DNA of 58,690 bases, taken from Deltaproteobacteria bacterium (GTDB lineage: Bacteria; Lernaellota; Lernaellaia; JACKCT01). The DNA lies in contig JADLEX010000066.1 of assembly GCA_020845895.1 (NCBI GenBank), positions 1 through 58,690 of the forward strand. The letters run 5' to 3'. The notes beneath the pieces are model-generated. The model made no database searches and was not told where the DNA came from. It saw only the letters and a list, made by a program, of their open reading frames with translations. Made by a program: the position numbers and the translations under genes. Every line of letters starts with the position of its first letter. Within the stretch, counting starts at the first letter, position 1. Shown here one piece after another: positions 29,684-38,228 of the stretch.

Positions 29684-31102
29684 TCAGGCAGTTTCGTCCT
29701 CGCCGTCGTCCGCCTCGTCTCCGCCAAGGGCATCCTCCGCGTCCGACGCACCGTATTCGTGCAGCTTGTTGCGGAGCGTGCGAATCGAAATCCCAAGCAA
29801 TTTCGCAGCCTTGGTGCGATTTTGCCCGACATCCCGCAGCGTGACTTCGATCAGACGGCGTTCCATGTCGCGCAGGCTCGTTCCCGCCGACAAGCGCATC
29901 CCGGTCCCGTCGTTCGGTTGGGCAACCGAGGCAACCGTCCGATTTTCCACGATAAAAAGCGACGCCGGTCCGACGACCGGGCCCTCGGTCAGCAGCACGG
30001 CACGTTCGATCGTGTTCGCCAGTTCGCGGACGTTGCCCCGCCACTCGTATTTGTCGAGCAGGTCCGCAGTTTCGGAGGCCAGCGCCAACTGGGGCCGTCC
30101 ATGCTTATTCGCCGCCAACTCCACGAAGTGATTCGCCAGAATTTTGACGTCACCTTTCCGTTCGCGCAGGGGCGGTAACGTCAACGGAATGACGTTCAGG
30201 CGATAGAAAAGGTCTTCGCGGAACTTTCCCTGCGCGACGAGCTTGGGCAGATTTGCGTTTGTCGTGCAGATGACGCGAACGTCCACCGGTTTCGGCGCAG
30301 TCCCGCCCACGCGATCGATTTCGCGCTCCTGCAGGACGCGCAGCAGCTTGGCCTGAAGCACGGGTTCCATTTCGCCAATTTCGTCGAGCAGGATCGTCCC
30401 GCCTTCCGCGAGTTCGAACTTGCCCTTTTTCGACTGGATCGCACCTGTGAACGCGCCCTTTTCGTGACCGAAGAGTTCGGTTTCGAGCAACGTCGCCGGA
30501 ACGGCCGCGCAATTGACCGCCACGAAGGGCCGATCGGCGCGTCCGCTGTGCTGATGAATGAACCGGGCCAGGACCTCCTTGCCCGTCCCGCTCTCCCCTT
30601 CGATCAGCACTGTCGCGTCGCTCTTTGCGATGCTCTGCGCGATCGACAGCACGCGTGACGTTTTCGGGTCTTTGGTGATGAACGGCCGCTCCTCGGCCTT
30701 CGCCGCTGCGACCATCGGCGCGGCGACCTGATCGAGATGCTTCGCCACGGCGGCCTCGAGCGCCTCCGCCGTGAAGGGTTTGACGATGTAATCCGCGGCG
30801 CCGAGCTTCATCGCCTCGACCGCGTTCGAGATCGTCCCGAACCCCGTGATCACGACGACCGGCATCGTCGGGCGGATGCGCTGCGCCTCGCGGAGCACCT
30901 CCATACCGTCAATGCGCGGCATGTTCACGTCGGTGACGAGAAGCCGATACGGGTCGGAGGAGTGCAGCCGGGCCAGCGCCTCCTGCCCGTCCGTGGCGAG
31001 CGTCACGTCGAATCCCATGCGCGCGAGGGTCAGCTCCAGCGCCTCGCGCATGTTGGGCTCGTCGTCGGCCACGAGAATCGGTCCGCGAAATTCGAGATTC
31101 AC
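29684..31102 (-). CDS. NtrC-family sigma-54 response regulator, FlrC/FleR-like
   Basis: 472 residues. Receiver domain with acidic pocket ADDE and phosphoacceptor Asp58 (LLVTDVNMPRIDG), AAA+ domain with Walker A GESGTGKE and the sigma-54-contacting loop GAFTGA, and a Fis-type helix-turn-helix (NRTKAAKLLGISIRTLRNKL) near the C-terminus. It activates sigma-54 promoters after phosphorylation, presumably by the kinase encoded 3 bp upstream. Position just before the sigma-54 promoter of flgC, and the RTLRNKL recognition helix, point to a FlrC/FleR role in flagellar gene control. The GTG start has GGGAG upstream. The acidic C-terminal tail (DEADDGEDE) is extra. Confidence 0.9.
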   Translation of the reverse strand: MNLEFRGPILVADDEPNMREALELTLARMGFDVTLATDGQEALARLHSSDPYRLLVTDVNMPRIDGMEVLREAQRIRPTMPVVVITGFGTISNAVEAMKLGAADYIVKPFTAEALEAAVAKHLDQVAAPMVAAAKAEERPFITKDPKTSRVLSIAQSIAKSDATVLIEGESGTGKEVLARFIHQHSGRADRPFVAVNCAAVPATLLETELFGHEKGAFTGAIQSKKGKFELAEGGTILLDEIGEMEPVLQAKLLRVLQEREIDRVGGTAPKPVDVRVICTTNANLPKLVAQGKFREDLFYRLNVIPLTLPPLRERKGDVKILANHFVELAANKHGRPQLALASETADLLDKYEWRGNVRELANTIERAVLLTEGPVVGPASLFIVENRTVASVAQPNDGTGMRLSAGTSLRDMERRLIEVTLRDVGQNRTKAAKLLGISIRTLRNKLHEYGASDAEDALGGDEADDGEDETA

Positions 31103-31105
31103 CGG

Positions 31106-32398
31106 TCACACTCCCGACTGGATCGGCGTGATCGCCGACGCCGGCAGACAAACCGTGAAGCAGGATCCCTTGCCGGGTTCCGACTCCACGTCGATCGTCC
31201 CCCGATGTGCCTGGATGATGTTGTGCGCCAACGCCAACCCCAGACCGGTGCCGCGTTCCTTGGTCGTGAAGAACGGGTGAAACACGCGGGCGCTCACCTC
31301 CGGCGACATCCCGCAACCCGTGTCGGCGATACGCACAAGGACCGTGGGCGTCTCGACGCCCGACGCGTCCCGGCGGTGCTCGTCGGCGATTTCGACGCGA
31401 AGGACCCCGCCGCCCGGCATGGCCTGAGCGGCGTTCAGGAACAGGTTCATGAAAACCTGTTTCAGCAGTTCGGAATCGCCGAGCACGTCGCTCCCGTTCC
31501 GGTAGTTTCGTTCGAGCGCCACATGCTGCGTTTCGAGCAGATGCGTGTTGTAGGACAGGCAGTCCTCCACCACCGCCTCGATCTCCACGGGCCGGACCTC
31601 GGGCTGCGTGTTTCGGGCGAAGGACAGCAGGTTGTTGATGGTGTGATTCATGCTGCGAATGCCGTTGCGCACGCGCTCCACCATCTGGCGCTGCTCGGGC
31701 TGATCGGAAAGATCTCGCGATAGCAGCGACGCAATCAGCTCGATCGAGCCCATGGGATTGCGCACCTCATGGACAATCTTCACCGCCATCTCGCCCATGG
31801 CCGCGAGGCGATCCGTGCGCTGCGCCGTCTCGCGATCGCGAATCTCCCGCGTCACGTCGTCGATCACCAGCACCCGCCCCGGCTGCTCCTCGCCCGCCTT
31901 CGTCATGGGATGCAGCGCGACGCGCAGCGTGCGCACGGCGCCGCCCGGCACACGATGCTCCATCTCGCGCTCGCGAAAGTCCGCGCGGCCGGCGACCATC
32001 GTTTCCCAGTCGCCGCGTGTGAAGTGCGCGCTGGCGATCACTTCGACGAATCGCGTTCCGACCAACTCCTTGCGCGAGCGCCCCAACAGGTTCGCCGCGG
32101 CCTCGTTGACGGTGTCGATCGCGCCGCCTCCGTCGAGTACTACAACGCCGCTACGCAGGCTGCCGAGGATATTCGACAGGTGCATCGAAAGGCGTTCTTT
32201 TTCATCGAGATTGCGCGCGAGCTCGATGTTCTTCTCCTCGAGCTGCAGGTTGAGTTCGTCGATGCGGGCGCGCAGTTCGTCGTACGCGCGCGTGACCGTC
32301 TCGCCCGCGCCCATGAAGCGCTCGAACGCCTCCTGCAACAGACGCAGTTCGGCAACCTGGTGGGCGGTCTTGTCGGGTTCGAGCGCGGGTTCGGTCAC
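31106..32398 (-). CDS. PAS-domain sensor histidine kinase, FlrB/FleS-like
   Basis: About 430 residues, without transmembrane segments, so cytoplasmic. Coiled coil (about 15-75), PAS domain (LGSLRSGVVVLDGGGAIDTVNEAA onward), HisKA with the phospho-accepting His in VHEVRNPMGS, and HATPase_c with N box NLFLNAAQAM, G1 DTGCGM and G2 GTGLGLA. The start is uncertain: GTG 32398, 1 nt after the TPR stop with GAGG 8 nt upstream, is preferred. ATG 32437 or 32449 would overlap the TPR gene. Cognate regulator is the adjacent NtrC protein. This arrangement equals flrBC/fleSR. Confidence 0.88.
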   Translation of the reverse strand: MTEPALEPDKTAHQVAELRLLQEAFERFMGAGETVTRAYDELRARIDELNLQLEEKNIELARNLDEKERLSMHLSNILGSLRSGVVVLDGGGAIDTVNEAAANLLGRSRKELVGTRFVEVIASAHFTRGDWETMVAGRADFREREMEHRVPGGAVRTLRVALHPMTKAGEEQPGRVLVIDDVTREIRDRETAQRTDRLAAMGEMAVKIVHEVRNPMGSIELIASLLSRDLSDQPEQRQMVERVRNGIRSMNHTINNLLSFARNTQPEVRPVEIEAVVEDCLSYNTHLLETQHVALERNYRNGSDVLGDSELLKQVFMNLFLNAAQAMPGGGVLRVEIADEHRRDASGVETPTVLVRIADTGCGMSPEVSARVFHPFFTTKERGTGLGLALAHNIIQAHRGTIDVESEPGKGSCFTVCLPASAITPIQSGV

Positions 32399-32399
32399 G

Positions 32400-34502
32400 T
32401 CATGCGCCTCGGGTACGCAGCCGTTCGGCGTTGGCATTTCGCCAATCATCCACTCGTTTGAGCAGTTCGAGCAAGCCCTTCCAATACGAGTCGAGCTTCG
32501 CGGGCGGGATCGGTCCCGAGCCGGTCTGCGTCAGGTAGTAAACGGCCAGACCCGCGCGGCCGTCTTCGGGAAACGCGCTGAGCGCCGCTCCCAGAACCGG
32601 TTTGGCCCGGTCTTTTTGTCCCGCCTGAAAAAACGCACGGCCGAGCCCGAAGAGGGCATCGGCGAGCAGGGCTCGCTCCCGATCGGTCGACGCGGGAAGC
32701 AGCAGGTCGATCGACTGCCGGAATCCTTCGGCCGATGCGACCGTCTCGCCCGTTTCCAGGCGCGAGAGCGACCGCGCAATGAGCAGTTCCGCGCGGTCGA
32801 CGGAGGCCTGTGCCATCTCGAGGCCCTTCTCCGCGGACTCCACGGCCGCCACGAAACGCCGCTCGCGAAAATGCAGGCGCGTGCGCTCCAGCGCGGCCTC
32901 GCGACCGATAGACCCCGCGTCCGTCGCCATCAGATCGGCGAGCAGAAGTTCCGCCTCGTCCGAACGCCCGCGATCCATCTGAGCCTGCGCGCGTGCGAGT
33001 TTTGCGTGCGCCGGGAACAGCTTCACCGCCGCGACCGAGGAGCCGATCGTCCAAAGACTGTCGTAAAGCGAATTCTCCCGATACGCGCGCAGGATGCGTT
33101 CGAACGTCACGGGCTTCATGCGTCGATCGAAGACAAGTTCCACGTATTGATAGAACGACCGGCACAACGCGGTGTATTCGCGGGAGCGTTCGGTCCGCTC
33201 CGCAAAGCGTTCGAACGCGACCGCGAAGACGTCACGAACCTCGGATTGCCGCCTCTCGTCGATCGGGCGTGACGCAAGGTCGTCGAGCAAGGCCATTGCC
33301 TCGACGTATCTTCCGCCGGAGGTGTACATGCGGGCGAGCCCGAACAACGCGTTTTCGGCCGGCCGGGGGAAAACGGCGGACCCAATGACCCGCCGATACC
33401 GCTGCTCGGCCTCGTCGCTCCACGGCGCAGGTTCACCCGCGGTCAGCACATCGCCGAGACGCAGGTCCGCCGCGTAGCCCCACTCGTCCTCGGGAAATTG
33501 CTCCGTCAGGCGACGCAGAAACGCGAAAGCGTCGTCCGCGCGTTTCTGCGCGAAGAGAATCTCGGCCGCGCGATACATCGCAAACGGGACGTGCTCGGAG
33601 TTGGGGAAACGGACGAGGAACTCTTCGAAAACAGCAAGCGCCTCGCTCGAACGTTCTGAGTGGCCGAGCAGCTTCGCATAGGCGAAAAGGACCGACTCGT
33701 CGAGGCGCATGCGATCATTCGGGGTGCGAATGACCTGATCGAAATATTTCTGTGCGTCGGTCGCGGAGTTCAGGTCCATCATGGCGACGCCGAGGCCCGT
33801 GAGCGCGTCAAAGTGTTCGTCCGCCGTGCCGTCGGCATCGTCCTTCACGTTTAGGAACAACCATGCAGCCGATTTGGGCTGCCCCATGTGCAGATAGGCG
33901 TGACCGAGCAGGAGTTTCGCGGGGCGGATGAAGTCGCTCTCGGGGTAGTTCTCGATCAGGAACGCGAACACGCCGATCGTTTCGGGGTCGTAACCCTGGG
34001 CGACGTGGATCGCTCCGATCCGAAAGTACTTGAGATCGTTTCGATCCGATCGGGGGTAGAGCGCGATGAGATCGCGATAGATGCGCTTCGCGAAACGCAC
34101 CCGCAGATCGAGATTTGCGCCCGCCCCGTTGAAGTAAAAGCCCTCGGCTTCGAGCAGGCGCGGCAGTTCTTCATCGCGCCAGTCGGGGTGCGCGACAAAT
34201 ACCCCCGTGACGGCATCCTGAAGTCGGATCCAGTCACCCTTTCGATGGGCGTCGAGCGCGGCGTCGAGGGCGTCGCCGAATTTTGTTCGTTCTTCGTCCG
34301 TGAGAAACAGCTTGCCCGAAGTGCGAAACAACGACGATTCCGCAACTTCCGCGCCGGCAACGCGCTCGTCGTCGCCGGCTTGGGGTGCAATTTCGCCCTG
34401 CGGAGTTTCCGGATTTGGATTCGACCACGCGACATCCGCCGCGACCATGGCCGCCGCCAGAAAGAAAAGGCGCACGTATCTATGCAGGGGAGAGTCGCCC
34501 AT
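32400..34502 (-). CDS. Exported TPR-repeat protein upstream of the flagellar two-component pair
   Basis: About 700 residues. Signal peptide VRLFFLAAAMVAADVAWS, then helical tetratricopeptide-type repeats over most of the length (e.g. LLLGHAYLHMGQPKSAAWLFLNV, LFAYAKLLGHSERSSEALAVFEEF, ALFGLGRAFFQAGQKDRAKPVLGAAL). Probably periplasmic scaffold or adaptor; no enzymatic motif. It is the first gene of the operon TPR - kinase - NtrC. The start is doubtful: ATG 34502 lies only about 4 nt after the predicted sigma-54 start site and lacks a ribosome binding site; GTG 34475 would keep the signal peptide. Confidence 0.72.
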   Translation of the reverse strand: MGDSPLHRYVRLFFLAAAMVAADVAWSNPNPETPQGEIAPQAGDDERVAGAEVAESSLFRTSGKLFLTDEERTKFGDALDAALDAHRKGDWIRLQDAVTGVFVAHPDWRDEELPRLLEAEGFYFNGAGANLDLRVRFAKRIYRDLIALYPRSDRNDLKYFRIGAIHVAQGYDPETIGVFAFLIENYPESDFIRPAKLLLGHAYLHMGQPKSAAWLFLNVKDDADGTADEHFDALTGLGVAMMDLNSATDAQKYFDQVIRTPNDRMRLDESVLFAYAKLLGHSERSSEALAVFEEFLVRFPNSEHVPFAMYRAAEILFAQKRADDAFAFLRRLTEQFPEDEWGYAADLRLGDVLTAGEPAPWSDEAEQRYRRVIGSAVFPRPAENALFGLARMYTSGGRYVEAMALLDDLASRPIDERRQSEVRDVFAVAFERFAERTERSREYTALCRSFYQYVELVFDRRMKPVTFERILRAYRENSLYDSLWTIGSSVAAVKLFPAHAKLARAQAQMDRGRSDEAELLLADLMATDAGSIGREAALERTRLHFRERRFVAAVESAEKGLEMAQASVDRAELLIARSLSRLETGETVASAEGFRQSIDLLLPASTDRERALLADALFGLGRAFFQAGQKDRAKPVLGAALSAFPEDGRAGLAVYYLTQTGSGPIPPAKLDSYWKGLLELLKRVDDWRNANAERLRTRGA

Positions 34503-34517
34503 TGGCCCAAAGAAAAA

Positions 34518-34532
34518 GCAAGGACAATGCCA
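34518..34532 (-). promoter_or_regulatory. sigma-54 (-24/-12) promoter of the TPR-kinase-NtrC operon
   Basis: Minus strand TGGCATTGTCCTTGC: TGGCAT at 34532-34527, five spacer bases, TTGC at 34521-34518, with GG-N10-GC spacing; one mismatch to TGGCAC-N5-TTGC. The start would be about 34506. Two dyads lie 120 and 156 bp upstream (separate entry), the usual distance for enhancer sites. Confidence 0.72.
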
Positions 34533-34617
34533 AGACGTCCGGCAAAACGCGAGCAAAAAGCCGCCAATAACCTCTAATTATTCTGATACCTATATGACTC
34601 TCGGGTCGAAACGCTTC

Positions 34618-34670
34618 GGCAACTCGAAACTTGCCAATATTTTGGCTTTTCGATGGCGAGTGACTCGCCA
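34618..34670. promoter_or_regulatory. pair of dyad sites, candidate enhancer (UAS) for an NtrC-type activator
   Basis: Site 1 at 34654-34670 is a perfect palindrome around one base, TGGCGAGTGACTCGCCA. Site 2 at 34618-34635 is GGCAACTCGAAACTTGCC, an imperfect dyad. The right half-sites (ACTCGCCA and ACTTGCCA) match at 7 of 8 bases. The centres are about 36 bp apart, and about 156 and 120 bp upstream of the predicted sigma-54 start. The sites lie between the stop of the FlrA/FleQ-like gene and the TPR operon. No T run follows, so a terminator role is less likely. Confidence 0.5.
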
Positions 34671-34718
34671 AATTCCCGACAAAAACGCGGTCTAGTGGGC
34701 GGTGTCGGCGGCGTATTT

Positions 34719-36101
34719 TTACGAAATCGTCGCTTCGAGACCCTTTTTCTTGATCTTTTCGACGAGTGTCGTTCGCTTGATGCGCAGAAGCTGGGCGGCC
34801 TGGTTCTTGTTACCTCGCGTTCGCTCCAACGCCGACATGATGATCCGATTCTCGAAGTCGTCCACGACGTTGTTGAAGTCGATCCCATCATCGGGGATCA
34901 GAACCGCATCCGGAAGACGCACCCCCGTGCGTTTGCGAATCTTGTCGGGAAGATCGTTCAGGCGGATCTGGCCGTTGTCGGACAGAATGACCAGCCGCTC
35001 GATGAGGTTTTCCAGTTCCCGGACATTGCCCGGCCAATCGTAGTCGAGAAACGTCTGCATGACGTCGTCGCCGAGAGGCGCCACCTCGCGGCCCTTCTCC
35101 TCGCGGAAGTGATTGAGAAAGTGCGTGACGAGGAGCGGAATGTCGCTGCGCCGCTCGCGCAGGGGCGGAATTTTGATGGGGATGACGTTGAGTCGATAGA
35201 ACAGGTCCGCGCGGAACGACCGGTCTTCCACGGCCCGATCGAGGTCCTTGTGCGTCGCGGCGATGACGCGCACATCGACCTTGCGCGGCTTGTTGGAACC
35301 GATCGGTTCGATCTCGTGTTCCTGCAAAACGCGGAGCACCTTGACCTGCAGGGCCGGGCTCATTTCGCCGACTTCGTCCAGAAAGATCGACCCGCCGTCC
35401 GCGGCTTCGAATCTGCCGACTCGGTTCGCCGTGGCGCCGGTGAACGACCCCTTCATGTAGCCGAACAATTCGCTTTCGAGCAGGGTTTCGGGGATCGCCC
35501 CGCAGTTGACCGGGACGAGGTATTTGTTTCGCCGATCGCTGTTGTAGTGAATGGCGCGGGCGACGAGTTCCTTGCCCGTTCCGGATTCGCCGATGACGAG
35601 CACCGTGGATTCCGACGCCGCAACCCGCTCGATCCGGCGGAACAGCTCCTGCATCAAGGCGTGATCGCCGACGATGTTTTCGAAACGATATTTCTTCTTG
35701 AGCTGCTGCTTGAGCGTCAGGTTTTCGGTCTGAAGCCGTTGGTATTCCAGCGCGCGGCGGACGATCATCCGCATTTCGTCGATCTGAAACGGCTTGCTGA
35801 TGTAGTCGTGCGCGCCGAGTTTCATCGCCTCGACCGCGGACGCCACGCTGGCGAAACCGGTCACGACGATCGACGCCGTCGCGGGCGACGCGCTCTTCAT
35901 CTCCTTGAGCAGCGTGATGCCGTCCATGCGCGGCATTTGCAGGTCAGTGACCATCAGGTCGAAGCTCTGTTCGCGCGCCAGCGAAAGAGCGGTGTGCCCG
36001 TCGGAAACGCCCGCGACGACGTAGCCCTCCATTTCGAAGAGCCGCGTCAGAAGCTGGACGGTCTCGCGATCGTCATCGACGATGAGGATCGATCCCGACA
36101 T
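34719..36101 (-). CDS. NtrC-family sigma-54 response regulator, FlrA/FleQ-like C-terminus
   Basis: 460 residues. Receiver with acidic residues VDDD (9-11) and phosphoacceptor Asp53 (VTDLQMPRMDG), AAA+ domain with GESGTGKE and the loop written GSFTGA rather than GAFTGA, and a Fis-type helix-turn-helix (NKNQAAQLLRIKRTTLVEKIKKKG). The RTTLVEK recognition helix is that of flagellar master activators FlrA/FleQ, while the intact receiver is unlike FleQ. It lies 2 bp after the PilZ gene and upstream of the sigma-54 promoter of the TPR-kinase-NtrC operon, so it is the likely top of the cascade (inference). Confidence 0.88.
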   Translation of the reverse strand: MSGSILIVDDDRETVQLLTRLFEMEGYVVAGVSDGHTALSLAREQSFDLMVTDLQMPRMDGITLLKEMKSASPATASIVVTGFASVASAVEAMKLGAHDYISKPFQIDEMRMIVRRALEYQRLQTENLTLKQQLKKKYRFENIVGDHALMQELFRRIERVAASESTVLVIGESGTGKELVARAIHYNSDRRNKYLVPVNCGAIPETLLESELFGYMKGSFTGATANRVGRFEAADGGSIFLDEVGEMSPALQVKVLRVLQEHEIEPIGSNKPRKVDVRVIAATHKDLDRAVEDRSFRADLFYRLNVIPIKIPPLRERRSDIPLLVTHFLNHFREEKGREVAPLGDDVMQTFLDYDWPGNVRELENLIERLVILSDNGQIRLNDLPDKIRKRTGVRLPDAVLIPDDGIDFNNVVDDFENRIIMSALERTRGNKNQAAQLLRIKRTTLVEKIKKKGLEATIS

Positions 36102-36103
36102 CC

Positions 36104-36715
36104 CTATTCTCCGGCGGTCTTGTCGTCCGCCCACTGGCTGGCGCGAATCATGGAACGCTGAACGTCCACGACGTGCTGGATGATCCGCTCGCGGTCGTCG
36201 TTCGCCAAATCCGTGAAATGCACGGCCACCAGATACCGCTCCCCGCCGTAGCCCAGCTTCGATTCTTCGACGCGCACCACCTCGGCGATCAGATGAATCG
36301 GCTTCGTCACCAGGTAGCCCAGGTACATGCTCATGAGCAGACGCTGACCGACCTCGAAGGTTTCGTCGCAGGAAAACAGCATCCCGGAGCCCGAGATGTT
36401 GCAGTGCACCTCGCGTCGCCCGGCCCGCGCGCCGATCGCCGAGGCAGGCCGTTCGAGCAGCTCGATCATCAGATCGACCTTGCGCTCGAGCGCCTTGATC
36501 GCGTCCACCACGGCGGCCATGGATTGATCCGCGGGCGACTCCGAAGCGATGGCGACTCCCCGCTTGGTGGCGGACGCCTTCGCTTCCCGCGCACGCAGAA
36601 AGACCAGCTCGTCCTTGGCCCGTGAATAGTTGGTCTCTTCGACCGACCGGTACTCCAGCCGTACGATGTCCTTGACCCGAACGTAGTCGCGCGCGTCGTG
36701 GGGGGCGATTGTCAC
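36104..36715 (-). CDS. PilZ-domain protein, likely c-di-GMP receptor
   Basis: 203 residues. The c-di-GMP motif halves are split: RLEYR (RxxxR, residues 19-23) and NISGSG (NxSxxG, residues 106-111), separated by an about 80-residue helical insert with a coiled-coil segment (AVVDAIKALERKVDLMIELLE). The beta-barrel then continues (GQRLLMSMYL, IAEVVRVEE, YLVAVHF). I chose the GTG at 36715, which has GGAG 6 nt before it; the GTG at 36754 lacks one. It is co-transcribed with the FlrA/FleQ-like regulator 2 bp downstream, tying c-di-GMP to flagellar control. Confidence 0.8.
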   Translation of the reverse strand: MTIAPHDARDYVRVKDIVRLEYRSVEETNYSRAKDELVFLRAREAKASATKRGVAIASESPADQSMAAVVDAIKALERKVDLMIELLERPASAIGARAGRREVHCNISGSGMLFSCDETFEVGQRLLMSMYLGYLVTKPIHLIAEVVRVEESKLGYGGERYLVAVHFTDLANDDRERIIQHVVDVQRSMIRASQWADDKTAGE

Positions 36716-36857
36716 GGAGTGCTCCGCTAAATGGAGGATGACTGTTTCTTGCACGGTTTTCGGCTTGCGTCAATGAATTGACGGTAAATTGTCGATTTTT
36801 TTCGTCGTAACGACGGAACGCCGACCTTTCTCGCCCCGAGCGTGTTCTTTCGTTCGC

Positions 36858-36886
36858 TTGACACCTCAAACACCGTTTTCTAGTTT
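36858..36886 (+). promoter_or_regulatory. sigma-70-type promoter of tyrS
   Basis: Perfect TTGACA (36858-36863), a 17-nt spacer and TAGTTT (36881-36886, 3/6). The start near 36893 would give a leader of about 57 nt. The 234-bp gap between the PilZ and tyrS starts has no other clear element. Confidence 0.5.
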
Positions 36887-36949
36887 GAATGATCGTTCGA
36901 ATCCGCTGGGAATTCGGCACTCACGGCTTGAGGGACCTTGGGAGATTTC

Positions 36950-38218
36950 GTGACCGGCTCGGTGATGGCCGACCTGAAGCTGCGCGATGTGATCGCCGAT
37001 CAGACGCATCCGGGTCTGGACGAGGTCCTCGCGTCGCGTTCCATGACGGTTTACGCCGGATTCGACCCCACGGCGGATTCGCTGCACGTCGGAAATCTCT
37101 CGATCATCATGCTGCTGCGCCGGTTCCAGCGATTCGGCCACAAGCCCATCGCGCTCGTCGGCGGCGGAACCGGGATGATCGGCGACCCGTCGGGCAAGGA
37201 GCACGAGCGGCAGCTCCAGACCCGGGAAGAAGTCGAAAGAAAATCGCAGGGGCTTCGAGCCGTTCTGGATCGGTTTCTGACCTTCGGTGAAGGCCCGTCC
37301 GACGCGGCGTTGCTCGACAACTTCGACTGGCTGGGCTCGTTAAACCTCATTGAATTTCTGCGCGACATCGGCAAGCACTTTCGGGTGCAGGACATGGTGG
37401 CGCGCGAGTCGGTGAAACGCCGCCTCGAAAAGCAGGACGGCATCAGCTTCACGGAGTTCACGTACCAGCTCCTCCAGTCCTATGACTTCTGGTATCTGTT
37501 CAGGCACCACCGCTGCGAGTTGCAGGTCGGGGGATCGGACCAGTGGGGCACCATCACGGCCGGAACGGATCTCATCCGCGAACTCGACGGCAAAGCCGCC
37601 TACGGAATTACCGGGCATCTGGTCACGCGGGCGGACGGCAGCAAGTTCGGCAAGAGTGACGACGGAAAGACTGTCATCTGGCTGTCGGCCGAGAAGACGA
37701 GCCCCTTCGACTACTACCAGTTCTGGCTGCGTTCCGATGATCGCGACGTGATGCGCTACGTGAAGATCTTCACCGACCTGGACGCGACCGAGTGGCCCGA
37801 TCTCGAACGGACGCTGCGCGAAGAGCCGGAAAAGCGACTGGCGCACCACCGACTCGCATTTGAGGCGACGGCGCTCGCACACGGGCCCAAGGAGGCCGAG
37901 CGAGCGCGCGAAGCCGCAAGCGCGGCGTACTCGGGCAACCGCTCCGCCGCGGCGTTCGATGCCGCGCCGACGACGCCGGTCGACCGATCTCGCATCGAGG
38001 CGGGACTCACGGCGGCGGAAGCGTTCGAGATGTGCGGGTTGGTGCCGAGCCGGGGCGAGGCGCGGCGAAAGGCGCAGGCCGGCGCGCTGCGGATCAACGA
38101 TCGCCGCGTCGACGACGCCATGGCAAAATTGACCGCTGGCGATTTCGACGACCACGGTCGGTGCGTGCTCCAGTTCGGCAAGCAGAAACTGCACATCTTG
38201 CGGATCGACCCCTCGTAG
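36950..38218 (+). CDS. tyrS: Tyrosyl-tRNA synthetase
   Basis: 422 residues, class I enzyme charging tRNA-Tyr. YAGFDPTADSLHVGN contains the HIGH-type motif HVGN, with LVGGGTGMIGDPSGK and QVGGSDQWGTI following. SKFGKS is the KMSKS loop. The C-terminal S4-like RNA-binding region (GLVPSRGEARRKAQAGALRIN) is present. I chose the GTG at 36950, five nt after GGGAG. TTG 36938 and ATG 36965 are alternatives. The stop codon is 10 bp before the Asp-rich lipoprotein gene, which therefore probably shares its transcript. Confidence 0.95.
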   Translation: MTGSVMADLKLRDVIADQTHPGLDEVLASRSMTVYAGFDPTADSLHVGNLSIIMLLRRFQRFGHKPIALVGGGTGMIGDPSGKEHERQLQTREEVERKSQGLRAVLDRFLTFGEGPSDAALLDNFDWLGSLNLIEFLRDIGKHFRVQDMVARESVKRRLEKQDGISFTEFTYQLLQSYDFWYLFRHHRCELQVGGSDQWGTITAGTDLIRELDGKAAYGITGHLVTRADGSKFGKSDDGKTVIWLSAEKTSPFDYYQFWLRSDDRDVMRYVKIFTDLDATEWPDLERTLREEPEKRLAHHRLAFEATALAHGPKEAERAREAASAAYSGNRSAAAFDAAPTTPVDRSRIEAGLTAAEAFEMCGLVPSRGEARRKAQAGALRINDRRVDDAMAKLTAGDFDDHGRCVLQFGKQKLHILRIDPS

Positions 38219-38228
38219 AGGACCGGTT

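Noticed and set aside
36755-36768. GG-N10-GC arrangement (ACGGTTTTCGGCTTGC) upstream of tyrS resembling a sigma-54 site
   Set aside because: The CAC of the -24 box is replaced by TTT and tyrS already has a perfect TTGACA promoter; probably chance.
36755-36790. Possible FliA (sigma-28) promoter before the PilZ gene, with GCCGAAAA on the minus strand
   Set aside because: The -10 is near GCCGATAA, but no TAAA-type -35 occurs at the required 15-nt spacing.
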